A stretch of 64,000 bases of DNA, taken from Begonia masoniana. Lineage: Eukaryota > Streptophyta > Magnoliopsida > Cucurbitales > Begoniaceae. The translations under genes and the position numbers were made by a program. The stretch lies in assembly GCA_022432975.1 (NCBI GenBank), contig CM039502.1, positions 25,566,383-25,630,382 on the forward strand, given 5' to 3'. The notes under the pieces are model-generated. The model saw nothing but the letters and a program-made list of their open reading frames with translations, had not been told where the DNA came from and did not search any database. How positions within the stretch are numbered: position 1 is the first letter of the stretch; the number at the start of each line of letters is the position of its first letter. Positions 1 through 13,000 of the stretch are shown here, piece by piece.

Positions 1-189
1 AATGTGTTGAATATTTAAATGTCTTAAATTCGAACACTTTTTCCGCCAAATAGTCTCAGCGGTAAGAGCAAAAACAGAAAATATCTTCCACTAAACAGTT
101 CCAATGGTAGAAGTAGAGACAGAAGAGTCTCAGCGGTAGAAGCTGAACAAAATACATCCACCGCTCGCATCCACCGGTCACAAAACGAC

Positions 190-480
190 AAAATTTACTA
201 CCCACATCTACCGCTCACATCCACTGATCACAAAACGACAAAATCTACTACCCACATCTACCGCTCACATCCAGCGATCACAAAACGACAAAATCTACTA
301 CTCACATCTACCGCTCACATCCACCGATCACAAAACCACAAAATCTACTACTCACATCTACTGCTCACATCCACCGATCACAAAACGACAGAATCTACTA
401 CTCACATCTACCTACTCACATCTACTGCTCACATCCACCGATCACAAAACGACAGAATCTACTACTCACATCTACCGATT
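190..480. repeat. 50-bp tandem repeat in LTR
   Basis: A unit of about 50 bp, recognisable by CTCACATCTACCGCTCACAT and ATCACAAAACGACA, recurs five to six times with scattered substitutions. One copy near 410-430 has an extra 17-bp partial duplication. It lies inside the partial LTR. Confidence 0.8.
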
Positions 481-1080
481 GACTTTGACTTCTCTCGAAC
501 GACAGCATCTGCCGATCAACTGTAACACTCTACATCTACCGATTGATCTCTGCTATTCGACATCTGCCGAACGATGCAGAACCACATTAGCATTTACACT
601 CTAAACCATCGGACACAACTCTGCCTACTAAAGAACTTATAAATTTTACTGCAATCATTCAAAACAACTTAAAACCACAACTTTCTAAAAATTCAAAATA
701 GCAAGTTACAAATAAACCAATCGTGTTTTCATAGTCAGGATAATCCCAAAACATGTCAAAACATTAAAACTACTACTGTCATTAAAATCTTCAGCACATT
801 TCAACAACACACTTGTCCACTAAGACTTCACATACTGACATTTGTTAAATCGCTTCATCAGTGCACTAAACCGCGGCATAGATGTGCTCCATCAACTTCG
901 CCTATTCTTCTGTAAACTCAAAGAAATCACCTGTTAGAGACTCAGCACCTACATCACAAAACTCATCTATTAGCCTAATGCTAAATAAGTAGAGCAAATA
1001 TGAATGAAATACTGAATTCATAAATCCTAATCATGCAGTTTCTACTTTCACATCTCAGTTGCTTTTGTATTCGTTTCTTT

Positions 1081-1275
1081 GATCTGATCCTTCTATGCGA
1101 TGGAAAGTGGATCAGTTTTCTCAAAGTATAAATCCTCTACTAGATTAAGGGGCGGATTAGTTCCCTTAATAGCTGATCTGATCCCTCTGTACGATGGGAA
1201 GTGGATCAGTTTTCCCAAAATATAAATCCTCTACTAGATTAAGTGGCGGATTAGTTCCCTTAATAGCTGATCTGA
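1081..1275. repeat. 93-bp direct duplication in LTR
   Basis: The motif GATCTGATCC occurs at 1081 and again at 1174 with the following ~90 bases repeated. A third partial copy starts near 1268. Both copies contain AAGTGGATCAGTTTTC and CCTCTACTAGATTAAG. Confidence 0.8.
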
Positions 1276-2479
1276 TACAATCTGTCTATGTCTCACCATG
1301 CCTTTACATGTAAATTCATTTTCGTTCTCATTCAATAAAACATGATGCATGACATACTGAAAAACATTCATAAACACACATAACCTTACTGTTTTATGAT
1401 TTAGGCCCGAAGGCATACACATACTCTACTTATCTGGCTTTCTTGAGATGCTTGGTTGTAAGCTACTTCGGGAGTTTGCTCACCTAAAATCATAAACACA
1501 ACATTAACTTAACTTCTACTAAGCTTCATTCATCAAATATGCGAAAGAAAACTACTGGTTCATTCCAAACTAACTAAACTCGGGGTTATCTAGTTTTGTC
1601 TACCTTCCACATTGCATCACTAGTTCCGTGCTTGATCGTTTCAGACGATCCAAGCGGTTATGGACTACTTGGGGTGTCTACTAACTGAAAGATTAGGACC
1701 GTGAAACCATAATACGTAGTTGGCTCAGTTGTGGCTCACCAAAACTCAAAACTGCCCCGAAAACAGCATGCTCAAGATTTTCTATTTTATTCCACCATAA
1801 ACCGTTCATCAAATGTATATCTTCTATTCATCCTAAATCATCCAGCAAGAAGAATCAAGGAAGAACTCACTAGAATTGAAGGAATCGGGCAGAGGAAATC
1901 GCCGAGAGAATTGCCGAGCTAAGTACCAAAAAGGAAAGTGAAAAGTGTGGAGGCTAAACCCTTAGCTAAACCCTCATTTATAATATATATTTCACAAATT
2001 ATACATATGCCCTTAACTAACTAAACTTTAACCTAACCATTGATTCTCATTCCTCTCTATTAATATGCTCAAGCAATTAGCCATATCCCCCCTTAATTCT
2101 ATAAAACGTACGCTACAAACGTCAATTCCAGTCGATAATTGCCGGGTGCTACAAAATGCTTTGTTGTTAATTCCATGTTTAATAATTATTAGTCTTGACA
2201 TAGAAGACTAAGTCAAGGAAGAAGAAATACTTTAAATAAGATTTCTATAAAATAACTAGTTAAAGATTTCTTTAAGATTGCTCTTAATAAGGAGACAGAA
2301 ATCCTTAACTTGGAGGATCTTATTCAAGAAACAAGTTCATCTCAAAAAGTTTCTCTCAATGCTTTATAAATAGCTCGTACTGAAGAAAATCAAGATGACT
2401 TACTCAAAGATTGATGATATGCTAAACGTTATTCAATTCTAGGTTTTTCATCCTTAGGAGTTAATAATAGATCATCACT

Positions 2480-3000
2480 TAGGAATTATTATGCAAACAT
2501 AGCATTTATCTCTCAAATATTGATGAAAATTGGCTAATGGTCATGCAAGAAGAGTTAAATCAATTCGAGAGAAACAATTTTTGGGAACTAGTATCAAAGC
2601 GAAAAAGAACACTTGATAATTGGACTCAAGTGGGTTTTTAAAGAACAAATTGGATGAAAATCAGATAGTTGTTAGAAATAATATTAGATTAGTTATAAAA
2701 GACTATAATTAAAATGATTTTGAGGAAACCTTTGCACTGATTGCGTGTTTAGAATCTATTCGAATATTTCTTGCTTTTGCTCATAAGAATTTCACTTTAT
2801 ACAAATGAATGTGAAAAATGCTTCTTTAAATAGATTTATCATGGAAGAAGTACATGTTGAGCAACCATTGGTTTTTGAATCTCATGATAAGGAAGATCAT
2901 CATATAAGTTCAATAAAGCTCTTTATGAACTCAAACAAGCTCATAAAGATTTATATGAAGTGTTTAGTAATTCCTTTTAGAAAAAAATTGTAAGATCAAG
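2480..3000 (+). pseudogene. Ty1/copia reverse transcriptase fragment (decayed)
   Basis: Conceptual translation with frameshifts shows copia RT landmarks in order: a W-x-x-AMQEEL-like block (read as WLMVMQEELNQFERNNFW, 2533-2582), a KWVFKNKLDE-like block (near 2630-2655), and a DVKxAFLNG-like block (read as MNVKNASLNRFIMEEVHVEQP, from 2805), then LYELKQA-like sequence near 2920-2945. These are the standard N-terminal RT motifs of plant Ty1/copia elements. Stops and frameshifts break the frame several times, the catalytic YVDD block is not visible, and no function is expected. Probable SIRE or Tork-like lineage; lineage assignment is a guess. Confidence 0.7.
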
Positions 3001-4604
3001 TTTTGCATCATTAGATATTAAAAATAGATTTAAGGAAATGGAAGTTATAGGTTATCCAATTAGACGGCCCTTATCTGGGAAAACATGTTTATTTGCATTT
3101 GAGACAACATTATTTTGATGATTTATTGTGTCTATCTTGCTCTGATAACTTTTTATTTTATTTCACTAAGGCTTAATGATTTATATTACTCTTAACGTTG
3201 TTTGTATGTTTCTCTTATTCATGTTTACCCTTATAAACTTTTTTTATGTATCTATTTGCACTTGATTTATGTGTTTTGATAATGGATTATGCATGTTCGG
3301 AAATGGTACATCGATGCTAATGGAAGAATTCTCTGTGATAATGGCTAAGGGGGAGAAAGAATACTAGGGTTACTTCTCTCGATATGTTTTTTATAACAAA
3401 GGGGAAGAATACACAAAGAATGAGAATTTTATTAAAAAGAAAAAAGAGAACTTTTAGATTTTAAATCAACATAATTGACATATATTAAGGGGAGTATGTT
3501 AGCTTATCTATATGCTATGAAACATTCTATCCATGTCATATTTTTTTAACTTTGATACTCACTAATATTTTTTATAATGACGAAGGGGCGAGAATTATAT
3601 ATGAGGGAGATGAATCGTATAAATTACATATAAAAATATATGATTTATATATGAGGAGAGAATAGCATATGGGAAGAGAACATATTCAGAAAAATTTAAT
3701 CTAATCCCTAAACATATATTTATGGGAAATATGTTAATTCATCTTTAATGCATGAACTAAGATGAGTTAGTAAATCTAAATGCATAGCTATTCATCTTTA
3801 ATGCATGAACTAAGATGAGTTAGTAAATCTAAATGCATAGCTTAGAATAGATGTTGATCATTAAAAAGAAGGAGATTCTTGACTATATTAAAAATAATTT
3901 TTTTTATAATAAATTGATTATATTATTGTAAGTTATTTATGATTATTGAGTTAAATTGTTGTTTATATATTTCTTTAAAAGACTTACATATTTATGTTTT
4001 ATTCACATTGAAAATACCTCTAAAAGTGGATATTTCAATTTTCTAACATGTTTATTGAGTCAATACAACATTGTTTAAAGTTTGTATTTTGGACTCAAAC
4101 AAAAAGATCGCAAACATGTCAAAGTTTGATCTGATAGGCACCGAGTATCGAAAAGCAGATGCCCATTCCCGAGCTTTATGCAAAATGGAAAAACTCGCAG
4201 ATACCTAGCTCTAAAGAGTATTTTGGCCACGTATATCCACAGCGGAAGCCCGGTAGAATCTGCTAAAGCCCAAACTTGAGGCATTGCTCTTTAAACATAA
4301 GGTGCCGATGCTAATACTTGAAGAGCGGACGTCCTTAGTGAATGCCCAAATAAGCCTATGGTAGCCTAGTCTCGAAGCAATGTTTCTTGAAATTCAATTT
4401 GTTGATATCCAGAGATAGATGCAGCACTTGCATTGAACACGTAAAGGATTTTGTGAAAGTCATCCTTAAAGATGAGAATTCGAATTGAAGCTTTACGCGG
4501 ACTCCAAATCACTATGTGTGGACACCTTGAGCGGAAGTCTAGTAAAGTTCCCACAAAAACGCATCGCCTTATTGATGTCTCTAATGGCTATATCATAAAT
4601 GTCG
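3001..4604. other. AT-rich tail of copia remnant, no gene
   Basis: AT-rich sequence downstream of the RT fragment. Polypurine stretches such as TTAAGGGGAGTATG near 3486 resemble an element 3' end. A 53-bp direct duplication lies at 3737-3842. The block 4075-4604 has short open frames on both strands that I do not recognise. It is continuous in origin with 7199-7533 across the inserted solo LTR. Confidence 0.4.
3737..3842. repeat. 53-bp perfect direct duplication
   Basis: Two adjacent copies, 3737-3789 and 3790-3842, begin ATTCATCTTTAATGCATG and end AATGCATAGCT. I see no differences between them, so this is a recent local duplication in otherwise decayed DNA. Confidence 0.9.
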
Positions 4605-4609
4605 AGATG

Positions 4610-7193
4610 TGTAACGCCCCCGAACCCACCCCGGCTTGGTACGCTACTTTGCTCACATTTACCACGTTTAAAACAGAATTTAAAATAATTTTTGATAAAA
4701 TTTTGACTCAATTTTTGAGTTTTTCGAATCCTAAAAAATGGTTGGAAAACATGCGTAAAATACGTGCCAAACTTGTCAGAAAAGATCAGGTTAAAACATA
4801 TTTGAAACAGGAAAATTTTAAAAAAAATCAAAGTGGCCCATGAGGGGCGCCACGCGCGCGCATCAGGTGCACGCAGCGTGCGCTACTACATGTGCACATG
4901 AGCACACACCCGACACGAGGTGCCGATCGATCGGCGACCACTCGGGTCGCTCGAGCAGCAACAGTGAAGGCTGCCGATTGATCGGCGCTAGACACTGTTC
5001 GTGCCCAAGTAGCGCGCATCTCACGCCTGTCGCGCGCGCCCAGCCAGCATCTGCTCGCCCTCTGCGCGACACCAGCGACTCCAAACCACTTTTCTTCATT
5101 TTTCATTAAATTTCATCCAACCAAAACACTAAAAATTCTCAAAAACTTTTCCCGACATTCCCGACTCCTTGACACATAAAAATCCCAGAAAACACGACTT
5201 TCAAATTTAGCGAAAACTTGAAAATGGGTTAAAACGAACGTCATTTATTTTATCAAAAACCGAGCAGCATAACAGCTAAAGTTTTCTAAAACCACAACCT
5301 GAAAATCAAACTTTTATAAAACATGTTCACACCATTCCAAAACAATATTCACAAGAGTTATAAAACTGTTAACCTTTACACAAACAAAGTTCAAACAAAA
5401 CTATCAAATCCACACAAACATCCCAGAAGACCATAGTCGAGACGCCCCGGCAACTACCTGCACTGGCATGCCCCATGCGTCGCCAACTGCTCCCTAATTC
5501 TGGCCTCCCTCATCTAGCTCACCTATAAAGACGTCGTCACCTACACCATAGAACACAAAATATAATCCTAATGCTTAGCAAGTAGGGAATAATGTAATTT
5601 AAAATAATGCATGCTCAACTCAACCCTAAATGCAGTTTCTACCCACATCGTTGTTTTCATTTCATTTTCGTTGCATTTATCTTTCACTTTTACACGTAAA
5701 TCAAGTAGGCACATGTCCCAACACAATCCTAGACGACCACACCTTGACCCACAGAGTAAGATCGGAGGCACACATCCCATCACAATCCTGGACGGCCATA
5801 CCGAATCTTCTCCCACATCGATCGTAGAACCCTTGGTGTGCCTTCTAGCACGATCATATTGAGGCGTTCATACTCACAGCACATTACATGTTTTCAGTAT
5901 AGCATCTCTCGTAGAATCCCTCTCGGGGTGCTATACACGAGCACTCATTCCCGATAAGGAAATTTTACTCGAGACCGAGTTGCATATCTTTTCTTATCTT
6001 CTTACGTTTCGTATTCATAACTCAAAACATGATAAAACTGGTATTTCGTAGTTTGAAAACATGATGCATGACAATACAATGCTCAAATCAAAACAAGCAA
6101 GTAAATAACCAAACATTCTCCCTACCGTTCCATGGTGAAGGCCCAAAGGCAACAAAAACACTCCACTACTTACCTGATTTCCCAGCACGTGCTCAATTAC
6201 TTCAACTAGGCTACATGCTCGTTCGTCAACCTAACAAATAGGGAAAACTCACTTAGTGCCAACCTAAAACAATTCTAAGGAATCACCTAAACCAAAACTA
6301 ACAAAAATCAAACTACTTTAAAATCTAAACCCTAAAAACCTGATTTTCCTATAATTTTAGTGTCCAAATTTTAATCGGTCATAACTTACTCGTTTTTCAA
6401 CAAATTTAGACATTCCACCCCATTCTGTAAACCTCTAATCGTCTACTATCCATCGAAACAATCAAATTTAAACCAAACACCATGGCCAATTCGAAAATCT
6501 CAAAACAGAATCGGGGACAAATAATCACAAAACTGATTTTTTACCAACACTCACTAATTCTCTAATCTCTCCCTAAAATCAACCTAAACCAACCTATCTA
6601 AGGGCTAAACCATCAAACTTAGGAAGAGAACTAGCCAAATAAACCAAAAATTTAAACCCCTCAAATAGGGTTTCCCAAACCCTAACCAAATTCACTTAAA
6701 ACACCCCTAAAACACCAAAAACCACCACTAAAAGGTATCAAACTCAAAACCCACTAAAACTTACCTTAAAACCTTGCAAAATCTTGATGGAAATGGAGGT
6801 GAAGAACCTTCAATGACTGCTGGAATTTCGTGGAGAAGGAGAGGAGGAAGAAGGGGATTTTGGCATTCAAAAACACTTTACCTAATTTATAAAACACAAT
6901 TTCCTCTTTTAAAATTTTCCACTAAATTTTGTAAATTTCTAAAACAACCCTCTCCACTTTCTCTTCCTCATAAACCAACGTGAATGCCTTCCCATTTCCT
7001 TTACTTTTCACTTTTTATTTCATTTCCGTTCTTAGTACCCTTCCTTGTTGACTAAAAAAAACAACACTATCATCTTACTTTCGAATTTCCACTTTCCATT
7101 CAAGGGCTTAATAAACTATAAAATTAATGTTAAGCTCCCACCACATCTAATCTAAGGGCTACATACGTTATAGAAAAATTTTCGGGTGTTACA
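4610..7193 (-). mobile_element. Solo LTR, 2.58 kb (Ty3/gypsy), family I
   Basis: It starts TGTAACGCCCCCGAACCC and ends TTCGGGTGTTACA, with a perfect 5-bp TSD AGATG at 4605-4609 and 7194-7198. Same terminal sequences as the LTRs at 7534-10021, 44486-54031, 44697-48077 and 49064-51736. No internal region follows, so it is a solo LTR. It has a GC-rich block (about 4838-5060) with two GCCGAT(C/T)GATCGGC palindromes. A donor-like module lies at 6131-6176 and an acceptor-like site at 5541-5552, both on the minus strand. Open frames in the GC-rich block overlap on both strands and are judged chance. Confidence 0.9.
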
Positions 7194-7533
7194 AGATGAA
7201 TAGTAGAGGGAAACCGCTGCTTGACAATTTTGAAGTTCCCTATAAATAGAAAGTCACTCCATTGTATATCTCTTCTAAATCATGATGACACACATTGTGA
7301 TAGAGTTTTGTAGTTTTCTATATCAGTTGCACGATTCAAATTAAATTCTTTTATTTATAAAACAATGTGTGAATATCCATAAAACACTAAAGAAATTTAT
7401 TTGTTGATCATTTATAAAACAAATTGCTCATGACATTCAAGTTCCATTAATGTAAAATAGTGTGTGAATTGTTCTATTGGCCAATAATTTTCTAGATAAC
7501 CCTTTAAGTGCATTCTAAAAGAAATTCCCACGT
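7194..7533. other. Spacer between two solo LTRs, with TATA-like element
   Basis: AT-rich sequence with CCCTATAAATAGAAAG near 7238, followed by T-rich sequence. This resembles the promoter part of a retroelement LTR, probably belonging to the older copia remnant that the flanking solo LTRs invaded. No gene seen. Confidence 0.35.
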
Positions 7534-8599
7534 TGTAACACCCAAGAAATTTTCTCAACGTGAATCGCCTTAGATTAGAGTATGTTACGGGAGCATAATA
7601 AAAATCCTAGAATTTATTCTTAGTATATAAGTTAGGAAGTGAATGGAAGAAAATGTGGTAAGTTATTTGGTGTAAATAAGGGATAAAGGAAGGGAGATGG
7701 TGGAAGAGAGAAGCCTTCCACGTGAGAGGAAGCGTGAATGGTGTGAGGGGTAGTTTTATAAATTAATTAAGTGAAGGGCTAATTTGGAAAAGTGAAGTGA
7801 GGGTTAAATAAATGAAGTGGGAGGAGCAAAAGACAAATAGGTTGTCTTCTTTCTCCTCTCCCTCTCGTTGGCAGCTATGGGAGTAGCTCCACCTCCATCT
7901 CTTCCTCCATTTCATCAAGATTTGAGGTAAGATTTTAGTTAGGTTTTATGTTTGGTGCTTACCTTTAGAGATTGTTAGAGTTTTGAGGGAATTTGGTGAG
8001 GAGATTAGGAAACCCTAATGAGGGATTCCGAAATTGGTGATTCCTTGATGAGTTTTTCTTGATTTTTGGTGGTTTAAACTTAAGATAGGATGGTTTATGG
8101 TGTTTAGGTAGTTAGATTATGGAATTGGTAGATTTTTGTGAAAAACTGGTTTTTGGAGCAAGATGGTTGATTCTGTTTGGTACAGAATCTAATCGGCCCT
8201 GGTGTTTAGTTTGGTAAAATGGATAGATTTCGAGATTTTGGGTTTAAGGTTTTAGAGTTAGTTGGTTGATGCTAGAATTAGAGTAGGCAACCTCTAGAGT
8301 TTGTTTGTATGAATTCTAAGTTAATTACGTGAATGTGCTAGGTTGATGAGCGAGCAATTGGCATAGCCGAAGTGAGTAAGTGCGTTAAGGAGATCCAAGT
8401 AAGTAAAGGATGTGTGTGTTTTGCCTTGGGGCCTACAACATTGAACGGTAGGAAATTGTTTGTTTGTTTGGTTGCTTTTTTTTGTTTTGTGGTCAAGCAA
8501 TTGTGTGGCATGCACCATTATTTTCGAATTACGAAAAACGAGTTTCGAGCATAGTTTTAATGTGTGAGCTTGTAACGTAAAAAGAGACGAAAAGATTGC

Positions 8600-8830
8600 A
8601 ACGTGGTTTTGAGTAGAGTCGCCTTGTCGGGGAGTAGTGCTTATGTAGCACCTCGCGAGGGTCTCTATGAGAGATGCACTGTGGTTTCGAATAAAGTCAC
8701 CTTGTCGGGAAGTAGTGCTTGTGTAGCACCTCGTGAGGGTCTCAATAAGAGATACACTGTTGAAGATATGTAATGTATCGAGAGTATGAATGCCTTGTCG
8801 GGGAGTAGTGCTTGTGTGGCACATCGAGAG
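8600..8830 (+). repeat. Three direct repeats carrying a GTGCT...AGCAC stem-loop
   Basis: Repeats of about 75-95 bp, each with CTTGTCGGG, then a stem-loop of GTGCT and AGCAC (or GGCAC) around a five-base loop near 8637-8651, 8715-8729 and 8808-8822, then CTCGNGAGGGT and AGAGATGCACTG-like sequence. Confidence 0.7.
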
Positions 8831-9454
8831 GGTTCTATGATCGATGTGAAAAGTGAAAGAGTAATGCAACGAAAACGAAAAGAACCGAGTGAGTAGAAAT
8901 CGCATGTAGTGGCTAACTTGAGCATGCATTAATTTGAATTGCATTATTTCATACTTGCTAAGCATTAAGCTTACGTTTTATTTTCTATGGTGTAGGTGAC
9001 GACGAGATACCAGGTGAGCTAGTCGAGGGAGGCCAGGGTTAGGATGCAGTCGGTGACGTACATGACATGCCAGTGCGGGCAATTTGTCAGGGCGTCTTGA
9101 CCATAGATTGCTAGGAGGTGTGGTAGACTGGTATTTTGATTGGGATGTTGGTTTGTAAATAGGTTAGGGAACTTGAATTATTTTTTGTGTGTATTTTGAA
9201 CGTATTATATAAATGTTAAGTTTTTACAAACTTTTACGTTTCTGTCTATGTGTGCGAGTCAAGTTTTAGTGGTTTTAATGTGTCTAAAAATTTAAAATAT
9301 TGGAAGATGAGTTGTGAGGATTTTTAGGTGAAATGATGATGAAGAAAGGGAAAATCGGTCGAAGTTGGTGTGGAGATATCGACTAATTTGTGCGAAATTG
9401 GTCGAAGTTGGTGTGGTGACGTCGACCGATTAGTGTTGAAATCAGTCGAAGTTG

Positions 9455-9705
9455 GTGCGGAGATGTCGTCCCCTGGCAATGTTGACCCCTGGTGATATCG
9501 ACCCTTGGCGATGTCGACCCTAGGTGTCGTCCCTTGGCGATATCGACCCCTGGCGATATAGGTCCCTGGGGATGTCGACCCCTGGCGATATCGACCCCTG
9601 GTGATGTCGTCCCTTGGCGATATCGACCCCTGACAATATAGGTCTCTGGCGATATCGACCCCTGGCAATATTTGTCCCTGGCGAAATCGACCTCTGGTGA
9701 TATCA
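9455..9705. repeat. 16-17 bp minisatellite (GGCGATATCGACCCCT)
   Basis: About 15 imperfect copies of GGCGATATCGACCCCT with variants such as GGTGATGTCGTCCCTT. It sits in the right third of the solo LTR. The open frames it creates on the minus strand are low-complexity and not genes. Confidence 0.8.
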
Positions 9706-10026
9706 ACTGAGTAGTGCAAAATCGGTTGAAATTGGTGTGGAAATGTCGACCGAAACTCTCAGCTAACTTTACTGATTTTCAAATTTTTAACCAATTGATT
9801 TAAGAACTTAACTGAGCTTTCTTTTAACGTATTTTATTAGTTTTCCACTGGAATGAAGTCTAGTTATTTTTAAACAATGAAGTTTTGAGTAAAGAATAAA
9901 GTTTTAAATTTTCACGTATTTCTAGTATTGTCTAAGGGTACGGGTATACCATAGAGTGTTTTAATGATCCGAGTTAGAGCCAAGTAGCGCACTGAGCCGG
10001 GGTGGGTTCGGGGGCGTTACACACGT

Positions 10027-13000
10027 AAACCCGACACATCACAAGTTTAGCTTGGTCAACGCAAAGCTATCGAGGAAAAGAGACCTTACGTAGAAATTTG
10101 CAAATTTCTAACACTATCCTAGACAACTTCCACTACACAGGGGAACTCAAACCTAGAAAGATCTAGTGAAATCCTGGATGTGACACTACAATTCCAAAGC
10201 TTTACCTCAACAACCAAAGGTTGTGCTTCTCCAAGTTATAGTACCACTCACAATCACACCACAATCATAGTTTCTATGCTGCCAAACAAAAAAGTAAGGA
10301 ATTAAGACGTTACCAATGAAAACTATGACGAACGGATCTGAATGACCCAAAACTCATTTCCTAATGCCTACGAAGGCAGGTAGGCACTGGTCAAACCGAA
10401 AGGTAAGACCAAGAACTCTGAATGCTCATACTTCAAATGAAAAAGTACCCTTAGGTTACCCTTCTACAAATCTTCAACCAATGATATCCAAATCTCAGTT
10501 CAAACCTAGGAAAATGAAACAATTAGACCGACCTAACATGTCAACCAATTTATTTATCCTAGGCAACAAATACTTCCTTATGACAATACACGACACTTTA
10601 TGGAGACGCATCATCACAAATGAACTTTTCGCCAAACAACTCTTACAATAGAATCTAAAGTTTCTCAATCCCATTGAGACTCTTGTATGACATGGTCAAG
10701 AACAAAGTAGAACCTAGAAACAAGCCAATGTAGAACTCTATCTCTTGGTTAAGCGACAAACGTAACAAGTCCACTTGGGAACGCATACAGACAACCCCGA
10801 ACAATCAACTCACATGCGCCCACGTGGGCCTTGTCCTATGGTCATGCCAACCCCAACCGATCAATCCAAAATCTTTACATAGCTCAAGTCTTAGATGACC
10901 ACCCATGCAACTTCCAAGATAGGATAAAACAATATAACATGAAAACCTTAGAAATAAGCAACAATTCACCCTCCTTGCGAGACAAAAAGACTTCCTCTAG
11001 AAGAGAACCAACAACATCTCTCACTTCACCAAAAGTCTTGAATAGAATTTGCATCAGACAGTTCTAAGAAAAAAATGATCGAGTTTGTAGAGAATTTACA
11101 ATAACAAACTGAGACAACTAATTTACACATATAAGAGACCACACCAGAAGTACTAAGAAAATGTTGAGTGTTTATGGTGGCTCCAAAACCTTCATTTCCA
11201 AACTGAAAACGTAAACAAGGACAACAACAACAAAAAGGGCGCGATTAATTAGAATTGAACAAGACTCAAATGAATAAAAGGAGATAAGAAATTATCCGCT
11301 TAAAATCTATAATTCACCCACTACTCCCAAACCATGGAGCGGACACAATTCTTCATCCAGACATAACTCTACAAATAAAAGATAATATGGAAGGAATAAC
11401 CGGTTGCAAGTGTAAAATGACAAGATTCCAAAGTTCATAAGCATTTGAAATTTAGAATTATATCTTAAAGTGAATTTCCTAACCTTTAGGCAAATAGGCT
11501 TACTAAGAACCCTGGCGAGTTCACTAACTCATATTTTTTTAAAAGAATTCCTTCTAACAATCCCTAAAGTTTACATACAATTGCTTCTAGTAAATTTTTA
11601 AGTGTTCCGACTCTAAGCATACAAATCAAGAAGATAATGTCATCCTCTTGTGAACGACCATAAGATATCTTCCTAGTAGCACCTTTCACTTATTCAAAAT
11701 TCATAGCATGTGTTAAGATGATTTTATGCACAGCAAATGAACGTCCAGATTACTACACTATCAAATTGTTAAGTGACCACTTCTAGGAACAGTGGAACCT
11801 TGTGTTTTGATACTAATTTGTTTATTTCACGACCCAGAAGCATCAAGACAGAAACTCTAGGTCGAACAACCTGATCTTCGAAGCAGAGCCGATGGTCTAG
11901 CCAAAGATTCAGCTTATAGTGGAAGACTTGGTCAAATTTATAAGCATAACCCACATAAGATGGACTAAGTCCACGTGTGATAAGATAGTATAATTTGAAA
12001 ATATTGTGTAAGAAATAAACATCAAACACCCAATAATTATATGGATCTAAAAATGAAGGAAGGAATTAAATAAAAGAATCCTCACCACAATAAGAAGAAA
12101 ATAAACACTAAAGGAAAAAGGAAGGAAAATCTAGGAAACACATTTTTAGAAAATGCACTGCATGGATTTACATTTATAAAAATCTCTTACCATTTTAAAA
12201 ATATGCTCCACAAGCCAGTGGACGAGCAGGTCTCGAAATTATTGTTATATTCATAGGTAGTTATAATTAAAATAAACTTCCACAATTTTTCGTGTAAAAC
12301 ATTACCATTGAAAATAAGGTCTTTCATAGATCTTTGCACGTCGAATGCCCACAAGGCGCGTGACGTAAAATGAATGACGATAATCCGTAAATCCAACCCA
12401 TCATATATGTGAGAAAAATTATTGTTCAAGTACAGAAAAATCGGGTATCGAATGAAACAACAAAACACACTGGCCAGGTTTAGGGATTCGAATCCAAGGA
12501 TAAGTTATCACTATCCCAATCCAATGTCGCTTGCATATGAGTAAAACACCAGTATGCAATAGAAGGTGTAAAGGAAAGAACTTCTAATAATTGTTTTGAT
12601 TGTTTGGTCGTGCATGCCAACATAATTGCAGCTCGAATAAACAATAAGGCCCAACTCTGGCAAAAATAACCAAAAATTTGTTCAATGCATATATCAATTA
12701 AAATACCATGTATGCATAAGGTAGATATTTTAAATTGGCATACATATAATTAAAAATGAAAATGTTGTTAGACAAGACATGTTGGATTTATATGTGGTTA
12801 CTCACAAAATAAATTTCTTTTTTGAAACTATAATGCAATGCAGTATGGTAGATAAACCCCCTACCTCAAAGACGAAAACTGCCTTAATAACCTGTCGGAA
12901 TGCTCTATAAAAAATACGAAACGAAGAATGCAAACAAAAAGGGATCAATCTATATAACACCATAAAATACATTGTGTGAGCAACCATAACTCTTTAGCGG

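Larger units (their letters stand above)
1..2153 (-). mobile_element. Long LTR, right part only (Ty3/gypsy-type)
   Basis: The right end reads GCCGGGTGCTACA at 2141-2153, which on the minus strand is a TGTAGCACCC start like the TGTAACACCC starts of the other long LTRs here. At 1401-1440 it carries, on the minus strand, the donor-like module plus GGCCTAA box seen in the other LTRs. The left end and its TSD lie outside the window. I see no coding sequence; short open frames are not supported. The orientation is inferred from the shared module. Confidence 0.6.
7534..10021 (+). mobile_element. Solo LTR, 2.49 kb (Ty3/gypsy), family I
   Basis: It starts TGTAACACCCAAGAAATT and ends GGGTTCGGGGGCGTTACA, with a perfect TSD CACGT at 7529-7533 and 10022-10026. 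It is in the opposite orientation to 4610-7193. A donor-like AA|GTAAGT lies at 8397-8404, a GGGGCCTACAACA box at 8429-8441 and an acceptor-like TGGTGTAG|GTGAC at 8988-9000. The minus-strand open frame at 8321-8965 falls in repeats and shows no protein-family signal. Confidence 0.9.

Noticed and set aside
4828..5109. Overlapping frames on both strands of the GC-rich LTR block
   Set aside because: High GC content removes stops; translations are low-complexity and differ between homologous LTRs.
8321..8965. 214-codon minus-strand open frame
   Set aside because: Lies across LTR direct repeats and stem-loops, with no family resemblance and antisense to the element.
12187..12468. 93-codon minus-strand frame as a gene
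   Set aside because: No recognisable motif, no neighbouring exon signals, in AT-rich unassigned DNA.
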